A DNA stretch of 64,000 nt, from NCBI RefSeq assembly GCF_026262505.1, contig NC_067206.1, positions 33,681,896-33,745,895 of the forward strand, given 5' to 3'. Each line of letters begins with the position of its first letter. Positions within the stretch are counted from its first letter, which is position 1. Under the pieces are notes generated by a model. That model was given only the letters and a program-made list of their open reading frames with translations, had not been told where the DNA came from and did no database searches. Shown here piece by piece: positions 51,704 to 61,570 of the stretch. Position numbers and translations under genes: made by a program. This DNA is from Trichomonas vaginalis G3 (Eukaryota > Parabasalia > Trichomonadida > Trichomonadidae).

Positions 51704-52003
51704 TTAAGCTGGGATAGATGCATCTTGGATAGCAATTAAGATGAAATCGTTATCTGGTACGATGATAATCTCATTTTTATGTGATCTTACACGAATTTGG
51801 CTGATACTTCCTGGGAGAAGGCTATTTTCAAGGGAAGTCTTAGCTTTTTTAACAAACTCGCTAACTAAACCTGCATAATGGACGGATTCAGCTTCTCTGA
51901 GTGAAGTTTTGTATGGAAGACCGTTCATTTTGAGAACCATCCATCCTGTGACTCCTGGAATTGTTGCAAGATTCTTTAAAATGCCATCTATTTCACTGCT
52001 CAT
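51704..52003 (-). CDS. Roadblock/LC7 dynein light chain
   Basis: 99 residues from ATG 52003 (MSSEIDGILKNLATIPGV). The track's earlier in-frame Met would overlap the divergent gene and is rejected. Roadblock features: IDGILKNL..IPGVTGWMVLKMNGLPYKTS, HYAGLVSEFVKKA, ISQIRVRSHKNEIIIVPDNDFILIAIQ. It is a dimeric light chain of cytoplasmic or axonemal dynein. Its start lies 23 bases from the start of the divergent coiled-coil gene, and the two probably share a promoter with TGTCACC/GGTGACA at its edge. Confidence 0.93.
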   Translation of the reverse strand: MSSEIDGILKNLATIPGVTGWMVLKMNGLPYKTSLREAESVHYAGLVSEFVKKAKTSLENSLLPGSISQIRVRSHKNEIIIVPDNDFILIAIQDASIPA

Positions 52004-52026
52004 TTTTATAAATAAAAAAGGTGACA
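52004..52026. promoter_or_regulatory. 23-base bidirectional promoter
   Basis: Only TTTTATAAATAAAAAAGGTG plus ACA separates the two divergent ATG codons. It contains a TATAAATA-like run and GGTGACA next to the right-hand ATG. Transcription starts must overlap or lie within the opposite coding sequence. Confidence 0.65.
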
Positions 52027-52806
52027 ATGAGCGCTGTGAGTGAACTAGATACAGAGCTCAGGACTAATCTTTGCCTGATGAATGATCTTTTCGATAATAT
52101 CCTTAGCAGTGCGAAAATCCAGCAAAGCAATCTTCCCGTCGTTGATTTAACAACAAGCCAAGATTTTGCTTCAATGGGTGAAATGCTATTAGGAAAATTA
52201 TCATTAATAGAAAACTGTTGTGATACTGCAGCAGCTTCAACTCAAAAGAAATACGATGCACGAACAATTAAAGATAAAATTGCTGTCAGAAAGAAAGAAC
52301 TTACCGCCCTTGAATCAGAAAACTCAGCACTTGTAGATACAGCCAAACGTCAAGAAAAGGCGCTTAGAAAACTCAATGCTTCGAGTGATGATACAGTTGA
52401 AGCTCAACAAAATGTTATGAAGCTTAAAAGCCAACTTCAAGCTGCACAGAAAGAGATTAAGCTACTTGAAGAAAGACGCCATGATTTACTTGCAGAAAAT
52501 AGAAGATTAAAAGGTCAGGTTAACTTCCAACAAAAGTCAATATCAGGTGAAGCCCAGGCAGTTCCACAGCAAACAGATGAGGAAATTAGAGCCGCTATTG
52601 CTAATTTGAAACAGAAAGAAGATGAATTACTTGAAAGAAAAGAAAGAGAGAAGAAGGCATACCTTAAGAAGATGACTTCATTAAAGCAGCAAAAAGATAC
52701 TTTGGCACAACAAAAGGCAGATTTAGAGCAGAAAATTAAGGAAAGAGAAATGCAATTAAAGCTTATTCATGAAAAGAGCAAGAAATCAATTGGTGTTAGA
52801 AAATAA
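52027..52806 (+). CDS. Coiled-coil protein, 259 aa
   Basis: Start at ATG 52027 (MSAVSELDTELRTNLCLMN); the GTG two codons earlier is not a start. Residues 1-75 are mixed helical. About 85-165 (KIAVRKKELTALESENSALV, MKLKSQLQAAQKEIKLLEER) and about 185-250 (LKQKEDELLERKEREKKAYL, KADLEQKIKEREMQLKLIHE) form strong heptad coiled coils with a Gln/Pro break between them. No catalytic domain. The likely role is structural, cytoskeletal or tethering. The divergent pairing with a dynein light chain may hint at a microtubule link, which is inference. Confidence 0.8.
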   Translation: MSAVSELDTELRTNLCLMNDLFDNILSSAKIQQSNLPVVDLTTSQDFASMGEMLLGKLSLIENCCDTAAASTQKKYDARTIKDKIAVRKKELTALESENSALVDTAKRQEKALRKLNASSDDTVEAQQNVMKLKSQLQAAQKEIKLLEERRHDLLAENRRLKGQVNFQQKSISGEAQAVPQQTDEEIRAAIANLKQKEDELLERKEREKKAYLKKMTSLKQQKDTLAQQKADLEQKIKEREMQLKLIHEKSKKSIGVRK

Positions 52807-53082
52807 ACTATATCTTATTATTAAATTTATTTCTAATCAATTCAATTTTTTATATCATTTTAATTTAAAGGTATTGGTGACTAGCATACAGATATGATAT
52901 TTAGATCTCTATGTTTTATCGCCTGTAGATAAATTAAAGAACTTGATTTAAGAATTTTAATCATTTTTCAATTTGATTATCAATATATAAACTGAGCTTC
53001 AAAATATCAATAACACTATATAAACTGAGCTCATTAAAACAAAATCTATTTACAAACAAACATTAAAACAAAAATATAATTA
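52807..53082. other. Convergent intergenic spacer
   Basis: AT-rich; a short direct repeat of TATAAACTGAGCT occurs near 52986 and 53018. No gene. Confidence 0.4.
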
Positions 53083-53775
53083 TTATAATTTCATTGGAGG
53101 CTTTGGAGGTGGTTTTGGCTTGTTGCTTCCTCCAAATAGAGATGACACCTTTTTCTGAACAGGTTTTTCTTCTGTTGCAAAGCTGACATTAACGGATTGT
53201 GGAGCTTTGACTGTATCTTCGAAAACAACAGCAGGAGCAGATTTCATTTGTTCCTCAATTGATGATCTTGTGTTTTCTAAGTCTTTATTAAATTGTTCTT
53301 CTACTTGAGTTTTAATTTTTTCTGCGATTTGAAGAGCAGGATCTACTTCTATGTACTTGATGAATCGTCCTTGTTCGGTTGTTCTTACAGTTAAATAACC
53401 TAATCTTTGCATTTCTGTAAGGAAACCTCTAACAGACTCCCATCGAGTTGAGTTCATATGCTGATGATTACGATCTGAAATTGTTTGCATATAAACAATA
53501 TTTGCGTTAACTTCTTTATTCGGAAATCTTGTTTTCAGAACTTGTAAAAATTCTTTTTGAAATTTCATTGAATTGGCATCAATTGTTGCCTTTTCAGATT
53601 GTCTGAACCGGGCCATCATCAATCTGTGATGTTCAGTTTGTGTATGCGCTCTAAATGCTTCAGGATCTCGAGCTTGAAATTTGCAAACATCGCAGAAAAG
53701 CTTTAGTTTTCCAAGACCACCGTGCTTAAGATGTTTTGAAATTCTTTTTGCCTCAGATAAATCTTTTTTACCCAT
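53083..53775 (-). CDS. KIN17-like DNA/RNA-binding protein
   Basis: 230 residues from ATG 53775 (MGKKDLSEAKRISKHLKHGG); upstream codons in the frame are not conserved in the family. The N-terminal zinc finger LKLFCDVCKFQARDPEAFRAHTQTEHH (C-x2-C...H-x5-H) leads into the KIN17 winged-helix domain (about 50-155: FQKEFLQVLKTRFPNKEVNANIVYMQTI, NSTRWESVRGFLTEMQRLGYL, FIKYIEVDP). A charged helix and a Pro-rich tail (KPKPPPKPPMKL) follow. It lacks the C-terminal tandem SH3-like region of animal KIN17. Family members act in replication, repair and splicing in the nucleus. Confidence 0.9.
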   Translation of the reverse strand: MGKKDLSEAKRISKHLKHGGLGKLKLFCDVCKFQARDPEAFRAHTQTEHHRLMMARFRQSEKATIDANSMKFQKEFLQVLKTRFPNKEVNANIVYMQTISDRNHQHMNSTRWESVRGFLTEMQRLGYLTVRTTEQGRFIKYIEVDPALQIAEKIKTQVEEQFNKDLENTRSSIEEQMKSAPAVVFEDTVKAPQSVNVSFATEEKPVQKKVSSLFGGSNKPKPPPKPPMKL

Positions 53776-54111
53776 AATTGTCAAAAATCTTTGGCACTTT
53801 TTTGATGAAATCTCTATCCATCGCAAACTTGTTGTTTGGAGGCATTTGCATCTATAAAAAGGAGCAAAAGTTGTGTATACATGTTATATAGTGTATACTA
53901 ATGCTTGTTGTCTTATATATGCTTTCATTTTCCATATCTATTGGGCTGAAAAAGGCCGAATTTGAAGAATGAACATTTTTACCTTTCGAATTTTTGACAC
54001 TTTCTTGATGAAAATACTAATAATAGTACTCTCAACAAAGATAATAAAAAACTAGTTTTGGCGATCAATTACATTTTACAGATGCCACTTTTTATTTTCA
54101 TGCAAAATTAA
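53776..54111. other. Divergent intergenic region
   Basis: About 335 bases between the KIN17-like gene and the two-TM gene. GCCACTTTTTATTTTC (54083 onward) and an AAAAGTGCCA on the minus strand near 53795 are related motifs close to the two starts. ATG-CAA-AAT-TAA at 54100 would be a three-codon upstream ORF. Confidence 0.45.
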
Positions 54112-54714
54112 ATGATAGAACCAGAATCTGATCCATCTAAAATAGTCATAACAGCGGCATTTGAAGACAGGAGCCGCAAAAGATATACTCTTAGCAAAGA
54201 TGCTACTGCAGAATCGTTTTTAAAAACGATTTTATCAGATCCTACGATAACAAAGCCACAAAAAGCAAATGCATGTCTTGTTAAAGATGGCTATGTGTAC
54301 GAGCGTGATGATTTACTTACATTAGATTCCGGCGAAAAAGAGTTTTTGGTAAATGTTGTTTGGGATCCCTACATACAGAGTAATTCACCGAACAGTCTGC
54401 ATGGATTGTTGGGTATGTATACTACTAATTTGGACGATGACAATACAATTATCCTTGATGAAGGAGCCGTTGACGATCTTGCAGATATTTTCCCAAATTT
54501 ATTCTTCCGGAGAAGAGATACAAATGAATACAGAGTATGCGGATTTATTGGTGTGCGTAGATTTATCATTGGATTCCTTCTTGGTTTGATTTCAGGACCT
54601 CTTTCACTAGTCATTCTTCCATGCTACGATTTTGATATCAGCAATATCTTAGGTATATGCTTGGGAGTTATTGTATGGATTTTAGGCTTCCTTTTAGTTA
54701 CTATCAAATTTTAA
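54112..54714 (+). CDS. Hypothetical two-TM protein with possible ubiquitin-like N-terminus
   Basis: 200 residues. Residues about 10-85 resemble a beta-grasp fold (IVITAAFEDRSRKRYTLSKD, TAESFLKTILSDP, ACLVKDGYVYERDDLLTLDS, FLVNVVW). An acidic middle (NLDDDNTIILDEGAVDDLAD) follows. Two C-terminal hydrophobic hairpin segments come last: VRRFIIGFLLGLISGPLSLVI (about 147-167) and ILGICLGVIVWILGFLLVTI (about 178-198). It would be tail-inserted with the N-terminus cytosolic. I do not recognise a named family; the layout recalls membrane adaptors such as Ndfip-like or ubiquitin-like ER proteins, unproven. Confidence 0.7.
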   Translation: MIEPESDPSKIVITAAFEDRSRKRYTLSKDATAESFLKTILSDPTITKPQKANACLVKDGYVYERDDLLTLDSGEKEFLVNVVWDPYIQSNSPNSLHGLLGMYTTNLDDDNTIILDEGAVDDLADIFPNLFFRRRDTNEYRVCGFIGVRRFIIGFLLGLISGPLSLVILPCYDFDISNILGICLGVIVWILGFLLVTIKF

Positions 54715-54981
54715 TTAATTTTTTATTGTTTGAATATATTATTTTTGTTAAATACTATCTAATCTATGAAATATTTACATTTTTAGCTTTGCTCTTACTA
54801 TTTTACATGATATTAATAATTTTATAAAAATTTAACATTAAATCCAAAATCAATAAGTATGCAATGCAATCTACAAGCACAGCAACATGATTTAAGCATG
54901 TTTGATTAGTAGATTAAAAAAGATTATTATCAATTTTAATAAAATTAGTTTAAAGTAGAGTAATAAGCCTAGTAATCATAT
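54715..54981. other. Convergent intergenic spacer
   Basis: AT-rich, no feature seen. Confidence 0.4.
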
Positions 54982-56394
54982 TTATGCCTTGATGTGTAAC
55001 TTAAGAAGTAGAGCAACCTCTTCGTTATTTCTTTCCTCGGCAATTTGAAGAGGAGTTTCTCCATTTTTATCTTTTGCATAGATATTAACACCATGAGCAA
55101 TAAGAAGTTCTGTTATTTCTTTATTATTAGATGCAGCGGCAATATGGAGAGCAGTTTCTCCAGATGCATATATTTCATTGATGTTAACACCTTTTGCAAT
55201 AAAAAGTTCGACAATTTCTTTTTGATTTCGATTTATTGCACATTGAAGTAAACTTTCTGATTCTAAATCTTTTTGTTTGGGATCTGCTCCATTGGAAAGT
55301 AGGAACTCTACCATCTCCTTATCCTTGTAATAAATAGCATAACGAAGTGGTGCTCCAAAAATATATTTATTTGAATTCACATCAGCACCATGTGAAATAA
55401 GGAGCTTTGCAATTACTTTATCACTACATTCGACTGCACAATGAAGTGGTGTTTTTCCTTGTTCATTTTTTGCATTAACATCTGCCTTTTGTGAGATAAG
55501 ATATTCGCAAAGAGAAGGGATATGAAAACATGGTGAAGAAATCAAACATGTATTAAAATTCTTTGTCTGATCTAAATAAATTAAAAAGACTTCAAGGTTA
55601 TTATATTGATAACAACATTCAAGATTAATATTCAGCTTGTATTCATTCATCAAGAAAGTAACGAAATCAATGTTGTGGGAAATTATTGCATATTCCATGC
55701 ATTTTTGAAATGGTTTTTGCATTTTCAAACATTCACTCATAATATCAGGATTTCCTCCTAAAAATGAAAGACTAAGACATCTTTCTGTAATTAATGCGTT
55801 GAATTTTGTTCTTAAAAACTTAAAGCAATCAACAGCTCCATGGTAACAACATAATTCAAGGAATGAATATCCTTCTTCTGATTCTGGATAAAGTTCACTT
55901 TCAATGCATTGATTTTTATCAAATTCTTTCTTTTCTGTGAACGCTATAAATGACTCTTTGTCATCATTCATGATAGCTTTGTAAATCGTGTTTTCATCAT
56001 CAAAAATCATAAAATATTTTCGAGATTCATATTCGTCGAAGAATTTTTGATCATTATTATCTAAAACAATTCCATATTCTCTATAAAAAAGGTAATCAAA
56101 CAGAGGGTCCATGGATTTAAAGTGTTCTGGATGAAATTCATCATATAAATTATAAATAATGTCTAAATATGACCGCATATATGTGTTATTGTATTTTGAA
56201 ATCTTAGAAATAATGTCAATAATCTGAGATGGACTAAAGAATTTAGGTTTGATTAATTTGTTTTTAATATCTTTGCAAATTTGATTAATTTTGTCTTCAT
56301 TACGTGTTCTAAGTCTGTACAATGAGTCAAACGCATTGCAGTAATCTTTGTATAACTTCATAAGCTTCTTATAGTGTAAACCTGGAAACTCCAT
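54982..56394 (-). CDS. Ankyrin-repeat protein with trichomonad N-terminal domain
   Basis: 470 residues, intact from ATG 56394 (MEFPGLHYKKLMKLYKDYC). The N-terminal DUF3447-type domain (about 1-300) shares with the gene at 36830 the blocks LFYREYGIVLD, NTIYKAIMNDD, EFDKNQ, LELCCYHGAVDCFKFLRTKF and AIISHNIDFVTFLMNEYKL. About five ankyrin repeats follow (KTPLHCAVE, LISHGADVN, ETALHIAAASNNKEITELLIAHG, ETPLQIAEERNNEEVALLL). Only these repeats vary between paralogues, which fits changing binding specificity. No TM or signal peptide. Partner unknown. Confidence 0.92.
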   Translation of the reverse strand: MEFPGLHYKKLMKLYKDYCNAFDSLYRLRTRNEDKINQICKDIKNKLIKPKFFSPSQIIDIISKISKYNNTYMRSYLDIIYNLYDEFHPEHFKSMDPLFDYLFYREYGIVLDNNDQKFFDEYESRKYFMIFDDENTIYKAIMNDDKESFIAFTEKKEFDKNQCIESELYPESEEGYSFLELCCYHGAVDCFKFLRTKFNALITERCLSLSFLGGNPDIMSECLKMQKPFQKCMEYAIISHNIDFVTFLMNEYKLNINLECCYQYNNLEVFLIYLDQTKNFNTCLISSPCFHIPSLCEYLISQKADVNAKNEQGKTPLHCAVECSDKVIAKLLISHGADVNSNKYIFGAPLRYAIYYKDKEMVEFLLSNGADPKQKDLESESLLQCAINRNQKEIVELFIAKGVNINEIYASGETALHIAAASNNKEITELLIAHGVNIYAKDKNGETPLQIAEERNNEEVALLLKLHIKA

Positions 56395-58259
56395 GAAATT
56401 TTTATACTCCGGTAGAAGACTTTGATCGTCCCTAATAACTTGATTGCAGTTGTCACATAAATTAAATACCTTTTCGTGAATAAGACCATATGTATCATTC
56501 CAAGCTTCGCTTTCACTATTTTTTATAATCCCTTTTTTTTAATAATAAACAATTATTATATCTATAGATTGCCATTTTGAGAAAACGTATTATTACAATC
56601 GAATTTTGTAGCATTGTTATTCCTAAATAAATATTTGCACGAAATATCAAGCATCGAAGATCAAAGTCAATTCTTATCCTTTGCTGTTTGTTTATATGCA
56701 TTATTCAATATTAAAATATGTAGATATTGAAGGATTTATAGAAATTTGATCTAATGTTCCAAAAATTATGAGGCAATATATAGGTTCAACTGTACTATTA
56801 AATTCCTCTATTGATAAACAATCATCACCGAAATAAATTTAGATAATTATATGGTAGTAGTAAAAATTATGAGCCTGTTGTCAACCATTAAGCCAAAAGA
56901 TAAGGAATGAACTACCCATTTTGTTCATCAATTTATAAATTACAAAATTTATAATTACAAATGGTAAAAAATTACCCTTTGCGACTTTAAAATGTCGAAT
57001 GGAAATGGTGATGCGATTTACAAGGAAGCTGCAGCCAATATCATGAATTTAATTAAAAATGATGCGTTTTTTGATATTATGAATCAAGATACCCTATATT
57101 TCCAACTCTTGGAAAATTTTCATGACCCCCTACCCAGGGTCCTAAAATGGGTATTTTCCTCACACAGACACCGTGGTTTTTTGAGCCGGGAAATAAATAG
57201 CGCAGACAGTTTCTACATACAGAGACATGCTTATACTTAGAGTTTGACGGGAATCTAAAGTGATTTTTTTCTGCATCGCGAAATCTAATGCAATCTCAAA
57301 ATCATAAAGAAACTGCGAATCGGAGCGCAATTTTTTAATATGTTAATATATAAAGGTACCCCTACTACTGCAAATGCTTCAAATGAAAATCTAAGAAATC
57401 AGATTAATTTGATCACATTAGTATAGTATTGGTCAAACCAAAAACTCATATGTTGATATATAGCCTATGGATATTCATATTATCTACTTTTCATTGAATT
57501 ACATAAGATTTAATAATCTCATAAATATTCTTTTTAATTTTCCGAATTCCGTGTGCATTTAGATTGCCCATACCTGTATATAATAATTCTAGAATGGTTT
57601 GGTTAGATATTAAGTTTTTTAGATTAATATTTTAACATTTTGATAAAACAAGCATTTGTTCCATTTTAGAATCGCCATTGAACTCTGGTTTGACTAACAT
57701 GATGTTGTATGATCAAATAAATTCTAACTTCATGAGATAAATTTTGAAATTAGAAAATGCGATATCTGACTCAAATATTTATATGAACACATTTAACATT
57801 CAATGATAAACTATAGTACTATACAGCAGATTCGATTTGGCTTATATTTTATATAATCAACTAATAATCCTATAAAATTGTGATATTCACGTTGCTCAAA
57901 GATGTATTGAACATTAACTACTTGTGTATTGATAAAATTAGATATAGATTCTAATGTAAATCGATATTTTGAAAATTCATATATATTTTGTCTTGGTTTG
58001 GCATTTGATCGTGTTGAAACCGGAATTGCAATATATATCATCTAAATATATAACTATCAAAATATGAGCTATAGATTTTTAAATTATTCTCCTGAATATG
58101 AGTGACTAACATAATTATATTGAATTGAGTAGTAAGAATCTTAAATATTAGAATCTGACGATAATTTATTATAACTGTATAAAGGAACAAGACTATAAAT
58201 GATGATGAAAATAAAGATTAAATTTAAATCTGAAAATTTGAAAACATTAAGTGTATTGT
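56395..58259. other. Gene-poor region
   Basis: AT-rich. An 82-codon plus ORF at 56992-57240 (MSNGNGDAIYKEAAANIMNL...) has plausible protein composition for its first 45 codons and may be a gene remnant. Nothing else is supported. Confidence 0.4.
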
Positions 58260-58815
58260 GCACTCTTATCGGTCACAGTGTCTCATTCCGGGAGACATTG
58301 CCTCTGAATGTCTCCCAGAATGATATCAAGTTCCCCATTCATAACTTGAATGCGGAACTTTGACCGACAAGAGTGTATTGTGCACTCTTGTCGTTTGAAA
58401 GTTCTGCAATCAGAAGAAGATTGTTGAACAATCCGCCATTCCAGGAGGCATGAGCTTGTTATGTCTCCTGGGATCACAGATTGCAACCTAAAAGATGTGC
58501 ATATGCACCTCTTGTCGGTTGAAAGTTCTGCAATCAGAAGAAGATTGTTGAACAATCCGCCATTCCAGGAGGCATGAGCTTGTTATCTCTCCTGAAATGG
58601 CACATATTTGATAATTCATGGAGCAGAACTTTGCACGCAATCAGACAAAAGATTGCGACAGAGTAACTGGGAAGACAGCAACTTGAAGCGATAAGCTGCT
58701 TGGGTGCTGTCTCCCAGATGCATCTGTCGGGCAAAGTCTCAAAGGAGCAGAACTTTGCACGCAATCAGACAAAAGATTGCGACAGAGTAACTGGGAAGAC
58801 AGCAACTTGAAGCGA
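58260..58815. repeat. Hairpin-rich tandem array, period about 124 bp
   Basis: Sequence starting CTCTTGTCG at 58385 recurs at 58509, and sequence starting GGAGCAGAACTTTGC at 58620 recurs at 58744, both offset by 124 bases; a diverged unit starts near 58263. Each unit holds hairpins: GGGAGACATT (58290-58299) with AATGTCTCCC (58307-58316), CGACAAGAGTG/CACTCTTGTCG across 58365-58392, and GGAAGACAGCA-type arms. The block is much richer in G and C than its surroundings. No coding function is likely; ORFs here are repeat artefacts. Confidence 0.75.
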
Positions 58816-58879
58816 AGTTTTGTTTTCGAGTCTTTGGTTAAGAAATCTTAACAAAAAAACAAAAAAAAATCAGATAAAG

Positions 58880-59010
58880 TTGTCAATAACTTCATCAGTT
58901 AATGCTCACCTATGGGAGGTGTTTTGCGGGAGCTAGGGGTATCTTGGTGAGTACTCAGGAGGCCAAGAAGGGCACCCCAACCGACATTATCCTGATGAAT
59001 TCAGTTGTCA
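58880..59010 (+). ncRNA. Candidate structured RNA or cruciform block
   Basis: A closing stem TTCATCAG (58891-58898) / CTGATGAA (58992-58999) encloses hairpin CACCT-ATGGG-AGGTG (58907-58921) and an arm GGGG (58936-58939) / CCCC (58975-58978) with an inner stem CTTGG/CCAAG (58943-58947 / 58963-58967). This is a three-way-junction layout in a GC-rich island. I could not match it to tRNA, 5S, RNase P, SRP or snRNA signatures. The strand is arbitrary. Confidence 0.3.
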
Positions 59011-59170
59011 ACCATTCTGAAAACCGCCGAAACCGTCGTGTGTAGAGAAATTGTTTAAATTTATTTTTTTCAGATTTAAATAAAAATAAGAAATATTTAC
59101 TATTATGGATTTTGAAATTTTTTTAAATTAAGAGTAGGAGATGAGACAAATTTAAATTTTTAAGAAATAT

Positions 59171-59510
59171 TTGGAAGGGCGTAAGATACGCCAACTTAAA
59201 TATATTATCAAATGAGAGAAAATCACTCAACAAAAAAACAATTCTTTCAAAAAGTTTGACATTGATCTTTCTAATACATATTTTTGGAAGGGCGTAAAAT
59301 ACGCCAACTTAAATATATTATTAAATATGAGAAAATCGCTCAACAAAAAAACAATTCTTTCAAAAAGTTTAACATTGATCTTTCTAATACATATTTTTGG
59401 AAGGGCGTAAGATACGCCAACTTAAAAATATTATCAAATGAGAGAAAATCACTCAACAAAAAAACAATTCTTTCAAAAAGTTTAAAATTGATCTTTCTAA
59501 TACATATCCT
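59171..59510. repeat. Three tandem copies of a 113-bp minisatellite
   Basis: Units start at 59171, 59284 and 59397, differing at a few positions. Each begins with GGAAGGGCGTAARATACGCC, whose GGCGTA/TACGCC arms form a 6-bp hairpin. A plus ORF at 59284-59538 is a repeat artefact. Confidence 0.85.
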
Positions 59511-60221
59511 ATGGAAGGAGTTTACATTCTCAAAATAAAAACCAGTTCAAAATCTTATTATTCCTTGAATAAAAATCATTTAATTTCAAATCCATTCCAA
59601 ATCCTTAAATCTGTATTAAAATCATTTTGCCAACAACCAATACAATACAAATTACATTTCCATATATCTTCTTGTCCATTTTAATTTTTTATCTCATTTT
59701 ATTTAATTTTATTTAAAGCATATAGATATCGAGATCCTTTACACATAGTTATATAAAAGTCAAATACATAATAAATTCTTAATTCTAGAGATATCTCAAA
59801 ATCTCATTTTTTTAATTTAAAATACCTTTCATTTTTCACAGTACGATCACAACAAACAAGCCATTTACTAATTAACACATATAAGAAAAACATCAAATTA
59901 CAAAACAACTTTCAATATCATTCGCATCAAATTCTATTATTTCATAATTATCAACTACATGTTATTATATAATATATGTCGGCGCATATTCCACTCTATA
60001 CAAGTGTCAGACACACTCACACAAAGCTGTGAGATTCATACCTCTATCAGTAGGACTTCTCAAATCAAGAACACACATGTTTCACTATCGCACATCTGTG
60101 TAGGATCTAATTAACCCTTTGGACTGGTACTTCAAAATTTGATAATTTGATAATTTCATGTGATATTATCATTTGCCTTTAAAACAACTGTGCGTTAAAC
60201 TAGACACGTTTCTCTATCATA
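59511..60221. other. Intergenic
   Basis: AT-rich 5' flank of the next ankyrin gene. AGACACACTCACACAAAG near 60010 has no matching donor, so I do not call an intron. No gene. Confidence 0.4.
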
Positions 60222-61570
60222 ATGCAAAATATCAAAGTTTGGGAGATTCCCAAAGTGTCTGAAACTGATCATAAGGGTGAAAAACCGTTTTCCAGAAGTT
60301 GGGAACGTAGGGTAATCTCGAAAATACCTTTAAACATACAAATTTAACCTCTGATGATTTCAAAACTGTTCTCGATAAAATATCAAAGAAAGAGAATGCA
60401 AACAATCTCTTTCAGTGTGTGTCAAAGACAAATATTTCAGTAGGTTCTTTGCGAGAAGCCATTTCTATTTTATCATTAGTTAAAAGGTACATGAATTACA
60501 ACTTTTTAGATGGAATAATTGACAATTTACTGCAAATTGAGGGTTATTTGTCTTTTTATGAGCAATTAAAATGTAAATTAGATGCCATTGAAAGCGAAAA
60601 GCAAATATGTGAAAAAGAAATACTGTCACTCAGATCTAAACTTGAACGCAATGAAAAAGATATTGCCAACTTAAATGAGGGAAAAAGAAAATTCGGACCA
60701 TATTTTGATTCAAAAGAAAATTTATCAAAAATCGCTGAATTTAAGAATTCGAATGGTAATCTTACATTTAATGATATATATTGTTTCTTTGATGAACTTA
60801 CACAAGGATATCATAATATTATGTCAAAGGCATGTGAAGAAGGGATTTGGGAAAAGCAAAAAGAACGACATCCAAGAACAATACTTCATAAAGCTGCAAG
60901 AAAAGGAAATCTCAGACTTGTTAAATCTCTTATTGAATTTGGATGTGATAAAGAAACTCAAAACCATTACAATGGATACACACCACTTATTGAGGCTGCA
61001 GAAAAAGGTCATATTGAAGTCGTTAAATATCTTATCTCTATTGGGGCGAATATAGATGCAACTAGTCATATTAATTGGACTCCACTTATGCGTGCATCGC
61101 AAGCAGGCCATCTCGAATTAGTTAAATATCTTATTTCTGTCGGAGCAAATAAAGATGCGAAATCTTGTAGTGGAGAAACTTCACTGCATTATGCATCTGT
61201 GTTTGGTCATCTTGAAGTAGTTAAATATCTCGTTTCAATTGGAATTGATATCAATGCAAAAGATATGTTCGGAGATACTGCTGCATGTGAAGCAGTCAAA
61301 CATGGATATCCTGAAATACTTAAATATCTGATCTCTGTTGGAGCTGATAAAGAAACAAAGGATTCTCATGGAAGGAATCTACTCATTCTAGCTTCAGAAG
61401 TAAGTTGTCTTGAAACAGTTAAATATCTCGTTTCAATTGGAGCTAATAAAGAAGCAAAAGATGATCTGGGAAGAACTTCACTCATTTGCGCATCAGAACG
61501 GAATCATCATGAAATTGTTTATTATTTGAAATCAGAAGAACAGCGGTCTAATGTTTGTAAGAATAAATAA
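60222..61570 (+). pseudogene. Ankyrin-repeat protein of the long-coiled-coil subfamily, one frameshift
   Basis: An ATG at 60222, preceded by TCATA (initiator-like), reads MQNIKVWEIPKVSETDHKGE, ...SRSWERRVISK. Near 60326-60335 the homologous protein continues in another frame (NTFKHTNLTSDDFKTVLDKI, SKKENANNLFQCVSKTNIS) and then runs uninterrupted to 61570. So there is one small indel in codons about 35-38. The long frame has an N-terminal helical domain, a coiled coil (about 45-90 from 60419: CKLDAIESEKQICEKEILSL), ILHKAARKGNLRLVKSLIEF and six further ankyrin repeats with VVKYLISIGAN cores. This is the second large trichomonad ankyrin subfamily, without the DUF3447-type domain. It could be a young pseudogene or a consensus error. 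Confidence 0.75.

Noticed and set aside
56992-57240. 82-codon ORF as a gene
   Set aside because: Only the first half looks protein-like. No initiator and no recognisable family; listed only as a possible remnant.
58981-59041. Hammerhead ribozyme suggested by CTGATGA ... GAAA near 58992-59020
   Set aside because: GAAA falls inside a TTCAG/CTGAA stem and no proper stem II or cleavage-site strand can be drawn.
58260-59510. CRISPR-like regular repeats
   Set aside because: The repeats are adjacent tandem units without unique spacers, and the genome is eukaryotic.
60000-60040. ACACACTCACACAAAG as an intron acceptor
   Set aside because: It departs from ACTAACACACAG at several positions and has no GTATGT-type donor upstream within the usual distance.
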